This document shows positions 31,034-41,434 of a stretch of DNA of 64,000 bases, in pieces. The stretch's first letter is position 1. Each line of letters opens with the position of its first letter. The DNA lies in assembly GCF_026168105.1 (NCBI RefSeq), contig NZ_LBMW01000018.1, forward strand, positions 62,001 to 126,000, in the 5' to 3' direction. The notes under the pieces were generated by a model. The model worked only from the letters and a program-made list of their open reading frames with translations, was not told where the DNA came from and did not search any database. The DNA comes from Streptomyces hygroscopicus (lineage in GTDB: Bacteria; Actinomycetota; Actinomycetes; Streptomycetales; Streptomycetaceae). A program made the position numbers and the translations under genes.

Positions 31034-32747
31034 GATCTCGCGCGCCGCGTACGCCGACCTGTTCGGCCCCACCACCGGTGACCGCATCCGGCTCGCCGAC
31101 ACCGACCTGATCGTCGAGATCGAGGAGGACCGCTCCGGGGGCCCGGGGCTCGCCGGTGACGAGGCCGTTTTCGGCGGCGGCAAGGTCATCCGGGAATCCA
31201 TGGGCCAGTCGCGTGCCACGCGCGCGGACGGCACCCCCGACACCGTCATCACCGGTGTCGTCATCATCGACCACTGGGGCATCGTCAAGGCCGACGTCGG
31301 CATCCGCGACGGCCGGATCAGCGCCATCGGCAAGGCCGGCAACCCGGACACTATGGACGGCGTCCACCCGGACCTGGTGATCGGCCCGGAGACGGAGATC
31401 ATCGCGGGCAACGGCCGGATCGTCACCGCCGGTGCCATCGACGCGCACGTCCACTTCATCTGTCCGCAGATCGCCGACGAGGCGCTCGCCGCGGGCATCA
31501 CCACGCTGGTCGGCGGCGGCACCGGACCGGCCGAGGGTTCGAAGGCGACCACCGTCACACCCGGCCCCTGGCATCTGGCGCGGATGCTCGAGGCGATGGA
31601 GAAGTACCCGGTCAACGTCGGTCTGCTCGGCAAGGGCAACACCGTCTCGCACGAGGCGATGCTCTCGCAGATCCGCGGCGGAGCCCTCGGCCTCAAGCTG
31701 CACGAGGACTGGGGCTCCACGCCGGCCGTCATCGACGCCGCCCTGACCGTCGCGGACCGCACCGGTATCCAGATCGCCATCCACACGGACACGCTCAACG
31801 AGGCCGGGTTCGTGGGCGACACGCTCGCCGCGATCGACGGCCGCGGTATCCACGCGTACCACACCGAGGGCGCGGGCGGCGGGCACGCGCCGGACATCAT
31901 GACCGTGGTCTCCGAGCCGTATGTGCTGCCCAGCTCGACCAACCCGACCCGGCCGTTCACCGTCAACACCGCCGAGGAACACCTCGACATGCTGATGGTG
32001 TGCCATCACCTGAACCCGGCGGTGCCGGAGGACCTGGCGTTCGCCGAGTCACGGATCCGGCCCTCCACCATCGGCGCCGAGGACATCCTGCACGACCTCG
32101 GTGCCATCTCGATCATCTCCTCCGACTCCCAGGCCATGGGCCGGGTCGGCGAGGTCATCATGCGGACCTGGCAGACGGCGCATGTGATGAAGCGGCGACG
32201 CGGGGCGCTGCCGGGTGACGGCCGCGCGGACAACCACCGCGTACGTCGCTATGTCGCCAAGTACACGATCAACCCGGCGCTCGCGCAGGGCCTCGCCCAT
32301 GAGATCGGCTCCGTCGAGACCGGCAAGCTCGCCGACCTCGTGCTGTGGGAGCCCGCGTTCTTCGGGGTCAAGCCTCACCTCGTCGTCAAGGGCGGCCAGA
32401 TCGCGTACGCGCAGATGGGCGACGCCAACGCGTCGATCCCCACGCCGCAGCCGATCCTGCCCCGGCCGATGTACGGGGCGATCGGGCGGGCGCCGGCGTC
32501 GAACTCCGTCAACTTCGTCGCGCCTGCGGCGATCGAGGACGGGCTGCCCGAACGGCTCCCGCTCGGGAAGAAGTTCGTGGCCATCGAGTCGACACGCGGC
32601 GTCACCAAGGCGGACATGTGCGAGAACGACGCCCGTCCGCTTGTGCGGGTCGATCCCGACAGCTTCGCCGTGCACATCGACGGAGAGCTGGTCGAGGCGG
32701 CTCCGGCCGTCGAACTTCCCATGGCCCAGCGCTACTTCCTCTTCTGA
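31026..32747 (+). CDS. ureC: urease subunit alpha (catalytic)
   Basis: The 573-residue nickel-containing subunit. [11 protein letters not shown] gives the first Ni ligands, LKLHEDWG the carbamylated Lys, and MVCHHLNP the mobile-flap His; [13 protein letters not shown] holds the Asp ligand. ATG 31026 with GGAGGT 9 nt upstream; an earlier in-frame GTG at 31017 is too close to that site. Length equals the family norm. Maturation needs UreFGD encoded directly after. Confidence 0.97.
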   Translation: MPEISRAAYADLFGPTTGDRIRLADTDLIVEIEEDRSGGPGLAGDEAVFGGGKVIRESMGQSRATRADGTPDTVITGVVIIDHWGIVKADVGIRDGRISAIGKAGNPDTMDGVHPDLVIGPETEIIAGNGRIVTAGAIDAHVHFICPQIADEALAAGITTLVGGGTGPAEGSKATTVTPGPWHLARMLEAMEKYPVNVGLLGKGNTVSHEAMLSQIRGGALGLKLHEDWGSTPAVIDAALTVADRTGIQIAIHTDTLNEAGFVGDTLAAIDGRGIHAYHTEGAGGGHAPDIMTVVSEPYVLPSSTNPTRPFTVNTAEEHLDMLMVCHHLNPAVPEDLAFAESRIRPSTIGAEDILHDLGAISIISSDSQAMGRVGEVIMRTWQTAHVMKRRRGALPGDGRADNHRVRRYVAKYTINPALAQGLAHEIGSVETGKLADLVLWEPAFFGVKPHLVVKGGQIAYAQMGDANASIPTPQPILPRPMYGAIGRAPASNSVNFVAPAAIEDGLPERLPLGKKFVAIESTRGVTKADMCENDARPLVRVDPDSFAVHIDGELVEAAPAVELPMAQRYFLF

Positions 32748-33421
32748 TGTCCCGCGCCGCGCTTCTCGTACTGGCCGACGGCCGCTTCCCCGCCGGAGGG
32801 CACGCGCACTCCGGCGGGGCCGAGGCGGCCGTGCGGGCCGGGCGCATCACCGGGGCCGCGAGCCTGGAGGAGTTCTGCCGGGGGCGGCTGCACACCGCGG
32901 GTCTCGTCTCCGCCTCGCTGGCCGCGGCGGCCGCGCTCGGCGCCGACCCGGCGGCCCTTGACACCGCCGCGGATGCCCGTACACCCTCGCCCGCGCTGCG
33001 CGTCGCCGCGCGCAGGCTGGGGCGGCAGCTGATGCGGGCCGCCCGGGCGACCTGGCCCTCCGGCGAACTGGACGCGTTGGCGGGGGAGTTCCCCAAGGGG
33101 GCGCATCAGCCGGTCGTGCTCGGGCTGGCCGCCCGGGCGGCCGGGCTGGGGGCCGATGACGCGGCGCACTGTGTGGCCTACGAGAGTGTAAGTGGTCCCG
33201 CCACCGCGACGGTGCGGTTGCTGAGTCTGGACCCCTTCGACGCCACGGCTGTGCTCGCCCGGCTGGCGCCGGAGCTGGACCGGGTCGCCGACCAGGCCGT
33301 CCTGGCCGCACGGCGGACGCTCGACGACGGGGTCGACGCCTTGCCTGCGGCTTCCGCGCCGCTGCTGGAGATCAGTGCGGAGGCGCATGCCGCATGGGCG
33401 GTACGTCTGTTCGCGTCCTAG
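32747..33421 (+). CDS. ureF: urease accessory protein UreF
   Basis: A 224-residue all-helical nickel-insertion chaperone: LLVLADGRFPAGGHAHSGGAEAAV at the N-terminus and LAARAAGLGADDAAHCVAYESVSGPATATVRLL in the second half are UreF hallmarks. The ATG overlaps the ureC stop (TGATG). UreF couples UreG GTP hydrolysis to metallocentre assembly. Confidence 0.93.
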   Translation: MSRAALLVLADGRFPAGGHAHSGGAEAAVRAGRITGAASLEEFCRGRLHTAGLVSASLAAAAALGADPAALDTAADARTPSPALRVAARRLGRQLMRAARATWPSGELDALAGEFPKGAHQPVVLGLAARAAGLGADDAAHCVAYESVSGPATATVRLLSLDPFDATAVLARLAPELDRVADQAVLAARRTLDDGVDALPAASAPLLEISAEAHAAWAVRLFAS

Positions 33422-33511
33422 GAGGTTTCCAGCGTCCCTGCCGCTGTTCCCGTCCCCGCCCCCGTCTCCTTACCCGGGGGCGTGTCCCCAGAAATGCCTG
33501 GAGCCGTGATG

Positions 33512-34185
<674 letters not shown>

Positions 34186-34189
<4 letters not shown>

Positions 34190-34941
34190 CCACGGGAGTA
34201 CGGGCCACGGCGCGGATCGTGGCGCGGGACGACGGCAGGGGCGGCACCTCCCTGCCCGTACTGGCGGGCGAGGGTCCGCTCGCCCTGCGCCGTACGCGAG
34301 GGAGCGGCGACGAGGCCCGCGTCATGATCGTCGGCGCGATGAGCGGGCCGCTAGGCGGAGACCACTTCACGGTCCAGGCGGAGGTGGCGAAGGGCGCTCT
34401 GCTCCACGTGGGATCGGCAGCCGCCACCATCGCCCTGCCCGGTCAGGCCAAGGGCGAGGCTCGCTACGACGTCCGCCTCCACGTGGCCGCCGGGGGCGAA
34501 CTGCGCTGGCTGCCCGAGCAGTTGATCTCGGCCCAGGGAAGTGAGCTTTACGTCTCCTCACGTATCGACCTCGCGCACGGTGCCCGCCTGATCCACCGTG
34601 AGGAACAGGTCCTCGGGCGTGCCGGTGAGCAACCCGGAAGGCTCACCAGCCGTCTCACCGTACGGGTGGGCGAACGGCCGTTGCTCGACCAGGAGTTGGC
34701 CTGCGGACCGGGCGCCCCCGGTGGATGGGACGGGCCCGCGGTGCTGGCGGGGCACCGGGCTATGGGGCAACTCGTCGTCGTACGGCCCGAGTTCGAACGC
34801 GATCCGGTGCAGCCGCAGCAGATGGGGGAGTACGCCGCCCTCACCCCGCTCGCGGGCCCCGCGGTGCTCGTCACCGCCCTTGCGCCGGACGCGCTGCAGC
34901 TGCGCCGGGTGCTGGACCAGGCGCTGCAGGCGCTGACCTGA
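34186..34941 (+). CDS. ureD: urease accessory protein UreD/UreH
   Basis: A 251-residue UreD, the scaffold on which UreF and UreG assemble at the apo-enzyme. [49 protein letters not shown] and [12 protein letters not shown] are recognisable UreD blocks. GTG 34186 overlaps the ureG stop in GTGA. It is divergent from the family at the ends, as usual for UreD. Last gene of the operon. Confidence 0.9.
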
Positions 34942-35085
34942 AACGGTCTGTCCGTTCAACGAATATCCACATACCGGTTATCGGATTGGCAACGAATGCC
35001 AGGCCCCCCTGTTCTCAGGGACCTCACAGCCGCAAGGATCCCCGTACCGATCGACCAATCGCAACCATGTACGGGGAGGCCCCAC

Positions 35086-36684
35086 TTGAGGGGATTGAGA
35101 CCGACAAGACGAGTGACTGCGCTCGGCTCCGCGGGGGCATTCGTCACGGCCACGCTGATAGCCGGCGCCATGGCGGCACCGTCGGCCACCGCCGACTCGC
35201 GCCACGGTCAGGACCGCGAGGCCCGCGGCGCCGCGATCGCGGCCGCACGCGCCGCCAAGGCCGGGATCGACTGGCAGGACTGCCCGGCCGACTGGGGGCT
35301 CGAGAAGCCCATCCAGTGCGGCTGGGTCACCGTTCCGCTCGACTACGCCCACCCGAACGGCAAGCAGATCAAGCTCGCCGTGGACCACATCGGGAACACG
35401 GGCACCAAGGAGGACCGCCAGGGCGCTCTCGTCTACAACCCCGGCGGCCCCGGCGGCTCCGGCCTGCGCTTCCCGCGCCGGGTCACCACCAAGAACGCCA
35501 TCTGGGCCAATGTGGCGAAGGCGTACGACTTCGTCGGCTTCGACCCGCGCGGCGTCGGCCACTCCGCGGCCATCTCCTGCGCGGACCCGCAGCAGTACGT
35601 GAAGGTGCCGAAGGCGGACCCGGTCCCCGACTCCGAGGCCGACAAGCTCGCCCAGCGCAAGCTCGCCCGTGAGTACGCTCAGGGCTGCGCCGAGCGCACC
35701 GGGCGCGCGATGCTCGAGCAGATGACCACGCCCAACACCGCGCGCGACCTGGACGTGATCCGTGCCGCGCTGGGCGAGAAGAAGCTCAACTACCTGGGCG
35801 TCTCGTACGGCACCTACCTCGGCGCCGTCTACGGCACGCTCTTCCCGGGCCACCTCCGCCGCATGATCGTCGACAGCGTGGTCAACCCCTCGCGCCGGAA
35901 GATCTGGTACCAGGCGAACCTCGACCAGGACGTCGCCTTCGAGGGCCGCTGGAAGGACTGGGAGGACTGGGTCGCGGCGAACGACGCCTCCTTCCACCTG
36001 GGCACGACCCGCGATGCGGTCCAGGCGAAGTGGCTCGAGTTGCGCGCGACGGCGAAGAAGAACCCCATCGGTGGCGTCGTCGGCCCGGCCGAACTGATCT
36101 CCTTCTTCCAGAACGCCCCGTACTACGACTCCTCGTGGGTGTCGACCGCCACGGTGTTCGGCAAGTACTACGCGGGGGACACCAAGGCGCTCGTCGACGC
36201 CGCCGCACCCGACACGTCGAACACGGCGGGCAACATCACCGCCGAGAACGGCAACGCCGTCTACACGGCCGTCGAGTGCACCGACGCCAAGTGGCCCACG
36301 AACTGGCAGAAGTGGGACCGGGACAACACCCGGCTCAACACGAACTACCCGTTCATGACGTGGGCGAACGCATGGATGAACCTGCCGTGCGCCACCTGGC
36401 CGGTCCGGCAGCAGACCCCCGTGAACGTGGGGACGGGCAAGGGCCTGCCGACCGTGCTGATCGTGCAGTCCACGCGGGACGCCGCGACGCCGTTCGACGG
36501 GGCGGTCGAACTGCACAAGCGCTTCAAGGGTTCCCGTCTGATCATCGAGAAGGACGCGGGCTCCCACGGCGTGACCGGTCTGGTCAACCCGTGCATCAAC
36601 AGCCGGGTGGACACGTATCTGCTCACCGGCAGGACGGACGACGCCGACGTGACGTGCGGGCCGCACGCCACGCCGAAGCCGTAG
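35086..36684 (+). CDS. secreted tripeptidyl aminopeptidase (alpha/beta hydrolase)
   Basis: A 532-residue exported serine peptidase of the Streptomyces Tap/SlpD-like family, removing tripeptides from N-termini. Signal peptide ~1-35 (RRVTALGSAGAFVTATLIAGAMAAPSATA). The catalytic Ser is in LGVSYGTYLGAV, preceded by YNPGGPGGSG (oxyanion). The C-terminal TAP-like domain has QSTRDAATPFD and the His in GSHGVT. TTG 35086 follows GGGGAGG and is placed right before the charged signal start; an upstream in-frame ATG at 34996 is less likely. It follows the urease operon by ~145 bp. Confidence 0.88.
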   Translation: MRGLRPTRRVTALGSAGAFVTATLIAGAMAAPSATADSRHGQDREARGAAIAAARAAKAGIDWQDCPADWGLEKPIQCGWVTVPLDYAHPNGKQIKLAVDHIGNTGTKEDRQGALVYNPGGPGGSGLRFPRRVTTKNAIWANVAKAYDFVGFDPRGVGHSAAISCADPQQYVKVPKADPVPDSEADKLAQRKLAREYAQGCAERTGRAMLEQMTTPNTARDLDVIRAALGEKKLNYLGVSYGTYLGAVYGTLFPGHLRRMIVDSVVNPSRRKIWYQANLDQDVAFEGRWKDWEDWVAANDASFHLGTTRDAVQAKWLELRATAKKNPIGGVVGPAELISFFQNAPYYDSSWVSTATVFGKYYAGDTKALVDAAAPDTSNTAGNITAENGNAVYTAVECTDAKWPTNWQKWDRDNTRLNTNYPFMTWANAWMNLPCATWPVRQQTPVNVGTGKGLPTVLIVQSTRDAATPFDGAVELHKRFKGSRLIIEKDAGSHGVTGLVNPCINSRVDTYLLTGRTDDADVTCGPHATPKP

Positions 36685-36712
36685 TCGTACGCACGCGTCA
36701 TCCACACGCGTG

Positions 36713-36741
36713 GGGGGGCGGCCGGATCCCGGCCGCCCCCC
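36713..36741. terminator. Strong terminator hairpin, 13-bp stem
   Basis: GGGGGGCGGCCGG (36713-36725), loop ATC, CCGGCCGCCCCCC (36729-36741): perfect 13-bp stem. It lies between the tripeptidyl aminopeptidase stop (36684) and the convergent PlsC stop (36776), so it can end both transcripts. Confidence 0.85.
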
Positions 36742-36775
36742 TCGTCGTGCGTCGTCCTTCGGCTCCCGTCCGCCG

Positions 36776-37501
36776 TCAGCTCAGCGGTACACGAGGGAAC
36801 CTGTGGACCCTGTCCGCACTCTTCGCCGTCTCCTCGGCCTTGGCGACCGCCGCGTACTGGTCGACGTACTCCTGCTCGGAGAGGGACAGGATGGCGTACA
36901 TGATCTCGTCGGTGACGGCGCGCAGGATGGCCTTCTCGTTCTCCATACCGGCGTAGCGGGAGAAGTCGAGGGGCTTGCCGAAGCGGATCACCACGGGATG
37001 GATGCTCGGGACGACCTGGCCCGGGGGCTGGGCCTCGAAGGTGCCGATCATCGCGCAGGGGATGACGGGGACCTTGGCCCGCAGGGCCATCACCGCGACA
37101 CCGACCTTGCCCTTGTAGAGGCGGCCGTCATGGGAACGGGTGCCCTCCGGATAGATGCCCAGCAACTCGCCCTTGCGCAGCACCCCGAGACCCTCCCGGA
37201 TCGCGGCCTGTCCGGCTTCCTTCCCGGAGCGGTCCACAGGGATCTGCCCGGCGCTGCGGAAGAAGGCAGCGGTGAGACGCCCCTTGATGCCGGGCCCGGT
37301 GAAGTACTCGGCCTTGGCGAGGAAGGTGATGCGCCGTTTGAGGATCGCGGGCATCAGAAAGTGGTCGGAGAAGGAGAGATGGTTGCCGGCGATGATGGCG
37401 GGCCCATCCGTCGGCACATTCTCGAGGCCCTCTATTCGCGGCCGGAAGACCAGTCTCAGCAGCGGTCCGAGAAGGACGTATTTGAGCACGTAGTAGAACA
37501 A
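36776..37501 (-). CDS. 1-acyl-sn-glycerol-3-phosphate acyltransferase (PlsC-like)
   Basis: A 241-residue membrane-associated acyltransferase of phospholipid synthesis. Motif I NHLSFSDHF (His41-Asp46), motif II FLAKAEYFTGPG, motif III YPEGTRSHDGRLYKG, and motif IV VIPCAM. The N-terminal hydrophobic stretch FYYVLKYVLLGPLLRLVF anchors it. ATG 37501 with GAGGCTC just upstream. It acylates lysophosphatidate or a related lysolipid; several paralogues exist in the genus. Confidence 0.93.
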   Translation of the reverse strand: MFYYVLKYVLLGPLLRLVFRPRIEGLENVPTDGPAIIAGNHLSFSDHFLMPAILKRRITFLAKAEYFTGPGIKGRLTAAFFRSAGQIPVDRSGKEAGQAAIREGLGVLRKGELLGIYPEGTRSHDGRLYKGKVGVAVMALRAKVPVIPCAMIGTFEAQPPGQVVPSIHPVVIRFGKPLDFSRYAGMENEKAILRAVTDEIMYAILSLSEQEYVDQYAAVAKAEETAKSADRVHRFPRVPLS

Positions 37502-37677
37502 GAGCCTCGCTCCTCACTCCGCGGATCAGCCCAACCGCCGCGTTCCAGCAGCTCAACCGGCGTGCAGTGGGGTGTCAGTGTAGGGTCCGGCGCCCTCGCC
37601 CGGAACCGCGCCCGGCCCGAGTCGACGTGATACCGACGGTCCTGACGGGGCATCGGGACACCGCTGTTCCGTAAGCG

Positions 37678-37710
37678 CCTCGTGCGGTCCACGGCGGGGA
37701 CCGCACGAGG
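37678..37710. terminator. Terminator hairpin after the 62-aa gene
   Basis: CCTCGTGCGGTCC (37678-37690), 7-nt loop, GGACCGCACGAGG (37698-37710): perfect 13-bp stem. It follows the stop of the minus-strand 62-aa gene (37741) by 30 nt and precedes the plsC promoter region. Confidence 0.8.
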
Positions 37711-37740
37711 CGGGGAGGGTGACACCGTGCAGAGCGGTGT

Positions 37741-37929
37741 TCACAGATAGTCCTCGTCCTCCTGCTCCGGGTAGCCGGACTGGTCCTCCGCCCTGCGGTC
37801 GCGCTGCTGCCGCTCCAGCATGTGCTGGCGCTCCTGGCGTGCCTGTTCCTGGGCGCCGAGGGTTTCCTCGGTCATGTCCTCGACATAGTGCGAGTCGTCC
37901 CCGTAGGGGCCCTGTTTCCGGTCGGTCAT
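37741..37929 (-). CDS. small hydrophilic hypothetical protein, 62 aa
   Basis: A Glu/Gln/Asp/Arg-rich, likely disordered or helical 62-residue protein (MTDRKQGPYGDDSHYVEDMTEE; RQERQHMLERQQRDRRAEDQ). No Cys, no membrane segment. Its own hairpin terminator follows at once, and a ribosome binding site GAGGAG precedes ATG 37929, so it looks like a real independent gene. Function unknown. The upstream 21-bp duplication doubles its ribosome binding site region. Confidence 0.65.
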   Translation of the reverse strand: MTDRKQGPYGDDSHYVEDMTEETLGAQEQARQERQHMLERQQRDRRAEDQSGYPEQEDEDYL

Positions 37930-37931
37930 GT

Positions 37932-37972
37932 CGGCTCACTCCTCGATGAGGCCGGCTCACTCCTCGATGAGG
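37932..37972. repeat. 21-bp-period tandem duplication at the 5' end of the 62-aa gene
   Basis: CGGCTCACTCCTCGATGAGG occurs at 37932-37951 and again, identical, at 37953-37972, one base apart. On the minus strand each copy carries GAGGAG with the same flanks, and the copy nearer the gene is its ribosome binding site. Confidence 0.85.
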
Positions 37973-38061
37973 GGTAAGAGGGCGCGGCACCGCCCCTGAT
38001 CAGCGTGGCACGGCTGCCAGGGCCGTGCATATCGGTCACTGTGCGGGTGTGAGACGGCGCC

Positions 38062-38430
38062 CTACGTCTCCTCCTCCATGCGGATCGATTCCTTGAGTTC
38101 CTGCAGGGCGCGGCTGTCCGTGTCCTTGTTCATTTCCACCAGGGCGCCGGCGATCGCGTCGAGCTTGCGCTGAATGGCGTGTTCCGCCCGCATCTCCGAG
38201 TTCTTCAGCAGCGCGAGGAGGAGGAGCGTGACCGCGCTCATGGACTCCCCCGCGAGCAGGAGCCACTCGACGGACAGTCCCGCGGCATGGGCGGCGATGA
38301 AGAAGCCGACGAAGACCAGGCAGATCAGGAAGAAGAGCGGGGAGCTCGTCAGATTGGAGGCCTTCTCCGCCAGTTCCGCGAACCTGCCCCGCCGGGGGCC
38401 GCCGCGCTCGACGGGACTCTTGAAGATCAT
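38062..38430 (-). CDS. low-affinity iron permease family-like membrane protein
   Basis: A 122-residue protein with a basic N-terminus, RFAELAEKASNLTSSP, two membrane helices (PLFFLICLVFVGFFIAAHA at ~31-49; SMSAVTLLLLALLKNSEM at ~62-80) and a cytosolic helix (AIQRKLDAIAGALVEM). It resembles the fungal Fet4-like low-affinity iron permease family domain found in bacteria. Iron transport is not proven for bacterial members. ATG 38430. Confidence 0.75.
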   Translation of the reverse strand: MIFKSPVERGGPRRGRFAELAEKASNLTSSPLFFLICLVFVGFFIAAHAAGLSVEWLLLAGESMSAVTLLLLALLKNSEMRAEHAIQRKLDAIAGALVEMNKDTDSRALQELKESIRMEEET

Positions 38431-38593
38431 GCACGAAGGCTTCCCCCTCCGGTCAGAGCATGACGGCCATGCACCCGGGCGGGGTAACCGACCGCCGTCC
38501 GGTGGTGACGGGGCGTGGCGCCGTCGCGGGAGCGTTGAACGGCTCGCGCGTCCGCGGGTACTCGCTTGTCCCGGTCACCGAGAGGAGCCCGAC

Positions 38594-39622
38594 GTGAGCA
38601 CCGCAGCGAAACGAATGATCGTGGTGACGGGAGCCACCGGCAATGTGGGAACCAGCCTGGTGCGACTGCTCGCCCAGGACCCGGACGTGACCGGGGTCAG
38701 GGGCCTGGCACGCCGTGTCCCCGACCTCGGCCCGGACCGCGTGAAGTGGTCACGGGTCGACCTCGCCTCGGAGCAGGCCGACCTGGTGAAGGAGTTCGAG
38801 GGCGCGGACGCGGTCGTGCACCTGGCCTGGGCGTTCCGGCCGACGCACGTCCCGGTCGCGACGTGGGGGACCAACGTGCTCGGCAGCATCCGGGTCTTCG
38901 ACGCCGTCGCCGCCGCGGAGGTGCCCACTCTGGTGCATGCCTCCTCCGTCGGCGCGTACTCCCCGGGACCCGGGGACCACACCGTCGACGAGTCCTGGCC
39001 GACGCACGGCTGGCCGGACGCCGCCTACACACGGGAGAAGGCCTACCTCGAGCGGACCCTCGACGCCTTCGAGTACCGGCACCCCGCGATCCGGGTCGTC
39101 CGGATGCGGCCCGCGTTCCTGTTCAAGCGGGAGTCGGCGAGTGAGCAGCGGCGCATCTTCGGCGGACGGTTCCTGCCCGGACCGCTGGCCCGGCCGGAAC
39201 TGCTCCCCTTCCTGCCGGACGTCAAAGGACTGCGGGTCCAGGCCCTGCACACCGACGACGCGGCCCGCGCCTGTCAGCTGGCGGTCCACGGTGCGGCCCG
39301 CGGCGCGTTCAACCTGGCCGCCGATCCGCCCCTTGACGCCGCCATGCTCGGTGAACTGCTGGGGACCCGCCCCGTACGGCTTCCCCGCACGGCCGCGCGG
39401 TCGGCGATCGCCGCCGCGTGGGGGCTGCGGCTGCTCCCCGCGTCACCGCACCTCTTCGATGCCGTGCTGCGCCTGCCGCTCATGGACTGCACGCGCGCAC
39501 ACACCGAGCTGGGCTGGACCCCGCGCCGGACGGCGACCGAGGTCCTTGAGGAGTTCCTGCGCGGGCTGCAGGAGGGCGCCGGTGCGGGAACGGCACCGCT
39601 GCAAGGGCGCAAGGTCGGCTGA
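38594..39622 (+). CDS. NAD-dependent epimerase/dehydratase (extended SDR)
   Basis: A 342-residue extended short-chain dehydrogenase. Nucleotide-binding VTGATGNVGTSLVRLL at residues ~10-25, ADAVVHLAWAF, HASSVGAYSPG and Tyr-x3-Lys as YTREKAYLE (active site). GTG 38594 with GAGGAG upstream. Substrate unknown; nucleoside-diphosphate sugars or steroid-like ketones are typical. It is followed 15 nt later by the LOG-like gene, so both are probably one operon. Confidence 0.87.
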   Translation: MSTAAKRMIVVTGATGNVGTSLVRLLAQDPDVTGVRGLARRVPDLGPDRVKWSRVDLASEQADLVKEFEGADAVVHLAWAFRPTHVPVATWGTNVLGSIRVFDAVAAAEVPTLVHASSVGAYSPGPGDHTVDESWPTHGWPDAAYTREKAYLERTLDAFEYRHPAIRVVRMRPAFLFKRESASEQRRIFGGRFLPGPLARPELLPFLPDVKGLRVQALHTDDAARACQLAVHGAARGAFNLAADPPLDAAMLGELLGTRPVRLPRTAARSAIAAAWGLRLLPASPHLFDAVLRLPLMDCTRAHTELGWTPRRTATEVLEEFLRGLQEGAGAGTAPLQGRKVG

Positions 39623-39637
39623 GAGGGCTCCTGAGGC

Positions 39638-40114
39638 ATGGCGGTTCAGGTTGCTGTGTGCGGGCCGAGCCGGTGCGGCGAGCGGGAGCTGACGCTCGCG
39701 TACGAGGTGGGCCGGCTGATCGCGCAGCGCGGGGCCGTGGTGGTCTGCGGCGGGCACGGCGGGGTGATGGGCGCCGTCGCGGCGGGCGCCCGGTCGTGCG
39801 CGGGCCTCGTCGTCGGGGTGCTGCCGGGGGCCGACCGCTCCGGTGCCGGGCAGGATCTGAGTGTCGCGGTCGCCACCGGGCTCGGGCAGGCGCGCAACAA
39901 CGTGATCGTCAACAGCGCGGACGCCGTCGTCGTGGTCGGCGGATCCTGGGGCACCCTCTCGGAGCTGGCCCTCGCCATGCGCCGGGGCGGTGTGCCCGTG
40001 GTCCGGCTCGGCGACGGCTGGCGGATCGTCGACGCGGACGGGCGCGAACCGCCCGGTGTGCTGTCCGCGCGGACGCCCGCCGAGGCGCTGGACCTCACGG
40101 GGCTGTGGGACTGA
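39638..40114 (+). CDS. LOG/TIGR00725-family Rossmann-fold protein
   Basis: A 158-residue nucleotide-binding protein of the SLOG superfamily: VAVCGPSRCGE, VVCGGHGGVMGAVAAGA (Gly-rich loop) and GGSWGTLSELALA near residues 98-110, which stands for the PGGxGTxxE motif of cytokinin-activating LOG proteins. It lacks the LOG catalytic Arg block, so it belongs to the uncharacterised TIGR00725 branch. Ligand unknown. Confidence 0.85.
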   Translation: MAVQVAVCGPSRCGERELTLAYEVGRLIAQRGAVVVCGGHGGVMGAVAAGARSCAGLVVGVLPGADRSGAGQDLSVAVATGLGQARNNVIVNSADAVVVVGGSWGTLSELALAMRRGGVPVVRLGDGWRIVDADGREPPGVLSARTPAEALDLTGLWD

Positions 40115-40169
40115 CGGAAGTGCGGCGAGGGTCGCCGCCGGGGCGGACCCGGGGGTTCGGCGCAAGGAG

Positions 40170-40202
40170 TGCCCGGGGGCCGTCACGCGCGACCCCCGGG
40201 CA
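40170..40202. terminator. Bidirectional terminator hairpin
   Basis: TGCCCGGGGG (40170-40179), 13-nt loop, CCCCCGGGCA (40193-40202): perfect 10-bp stem between the convergent LOG-like gene (ends 40114) and rocD (ends 40214). Confidence 0.7.
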
Positions 40203-40213
40203 GTCGCGCCGTC

Positions 40214-41434
40214 CTACGCCGCGAGCACCTTCTCCAGTGCGTCCAGTGCCGACCGCAGTTCCTCGTCCGTGATCGTCAGCGGCGGGGCCAGCCGGATCGT
40301 CGAACCGTGGGTGTCCTTGACCAGGATCCCCTCCCGCATGAGACGTTCGCTGATCTCGCGGCCGGTGCCGATCGCGGGGTCGATGTCGACACCCGCCCAC
40401 AGCCCGCGCGAGCGGAAGCCCAAGACGCCCCTTCCGACGAGCGCGGCGAGTCCGTCCCGCAGCAGTACGCCCGCCTCGGCCGCCCTGCGCTGGAACTCAC
40501 CCGTCTCCAGGAGGCCGACGACCGCCGACCCGACCGCCGCCGCCAGCGGGTTGCCGCCGAACGTCGAGCCGTGCTCGCCCGGCCGCAGGACCCCGAGGAC
40601 GTCACGGCGGCCGACCACCGCGGACACCGGCACGATGCCCCCGCCCAGCGCCTTGCCGAGCAGCAGCACGTCCGGCAGGAGCCCTTCGTGCTCCACGGCC
40701 AGCGTGCTGCCCGTACGGCCGAGGCCCGACTGGATCTCGTCGGCGATGAACAGACACCCGGCACGGCGGGTGAGCTCGCGCACGGCGGTGAGATAGCCGT
40801 CGTCGGGGATGATCACGCCCGCCTCGCCCTGGATGGGCTCGATCAGCACGGCCGCCGTCGTCTCGTCGACGGCCGCCTCCAGCGCGGCCGGGTCGTTGTA
40901 GGGCACCACACGGAAGCCCGGGGTGAAGGGGCCGAAGCCCGACCTCGCGGTCTCGTCCGTGGAGAAGCTGACGATCGTCGTCGTACGGCCGTGGAAGTTG
41001 CCGTCCGCCACCACGATCGTCGCCCGGCCCGCCGGAACGCCCTTGACCTCGTACGCCCATTTGCGGGCCACCTTGACGGCGCTCTCCACCGCCTCCGCGC
41101 CCGTGTTCATCGGCAGCACCATGTCCAGACCCGTCAGCGCGGCCAGCGACTCGGCGAACTCGGCCAGCCGGTCGTTGTGGAAGGCCCGGGAGGTGAGGGT
41201 CAGCAGATCCAGCTGACGGTGCGCCGCCTCGATCAGCACCGGGTTGCGGTGCCCGAAGTTGAGGGCCGAGTAGCCGGCGAGCATGTCGAGGTAGCGGCGC
41301 CCCTCGACGTCCTCCACCCAGGTGCCCTCGGCGCGGGCGACGACCACCGGCAGCGGGTGGTAGTTGTGCGCCAGGACCGGCTCCTCGGCACGGATCAGCT
41401 CGGCGGACGAACGCGTACGGACGGGTGCGGTCAT
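40214..41434 (-). CDS. rocD: ornithine aminotransferase
   Basis: A 406-residue PLP enzyme that turns ornithine plus 2-oxoglutarate into glutamate semialdehyde and glutamate. DMLAGYSALNFGHRNP, FHGRTTTIVSFS, LIEPIQGEAGVIIP, CLFIADEIQSGLGRTG and the PLP-Lys block LLGKALGGGIVPVSAV match RocD. ATG 41434 overlaps the ddaH stop by 4 nt (ATGA), so ddaH-rocD are coupled; Lrp is next upstream. The order suggests use of arginine-derived ornithine. Confidence 0.93.
   Translation of the reverse strand: MTAPVRTRSSAELIRAEEPVLAHNYHPLPVVVARAEGTWVEDVEGRRYLDMLAGYSALNFGHRNPVLIEAAHRQLDLLTLTSRAFHNDRLAEFAESLAALTGLDMVLPMNTGAEAVESAVKVARKWAYEVKGVPAGRATIVVADGNFHGRTTTIVSFSTDETARSGFGPFTPGFRVVPYNDPAALEAAVDETTAAVLIEPIQGEAGVIIPDDGYLTAVRELTRRAGCLFIADEIQSGLGRTGSTLAVEHEGLLPDVLLLGKALGGGIVPVSAVVGRRDVLGVLRPGEHGSTFGGNPLAAAVGSAVVGLLETGEFQRRAAEAGVLLRDGLAALVGRGVLGFRSRGLWAGVDIDPAIGTGREISERLMREGILVKDTHGSTIRLAPPLTITDEELRSALDALEKVLAA

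Noticed and set aside
30287-32009. Long minus-strand frames opposite ureABC
   Set aside because: The plus-strand urease genes are certain; these frames have no homology.
34978-36705. 575-codon minus-strand frame opposite the tripeptidyl aminopeptidase
   Set aside because: Shadow of GC-biased coding sequence; no domain.
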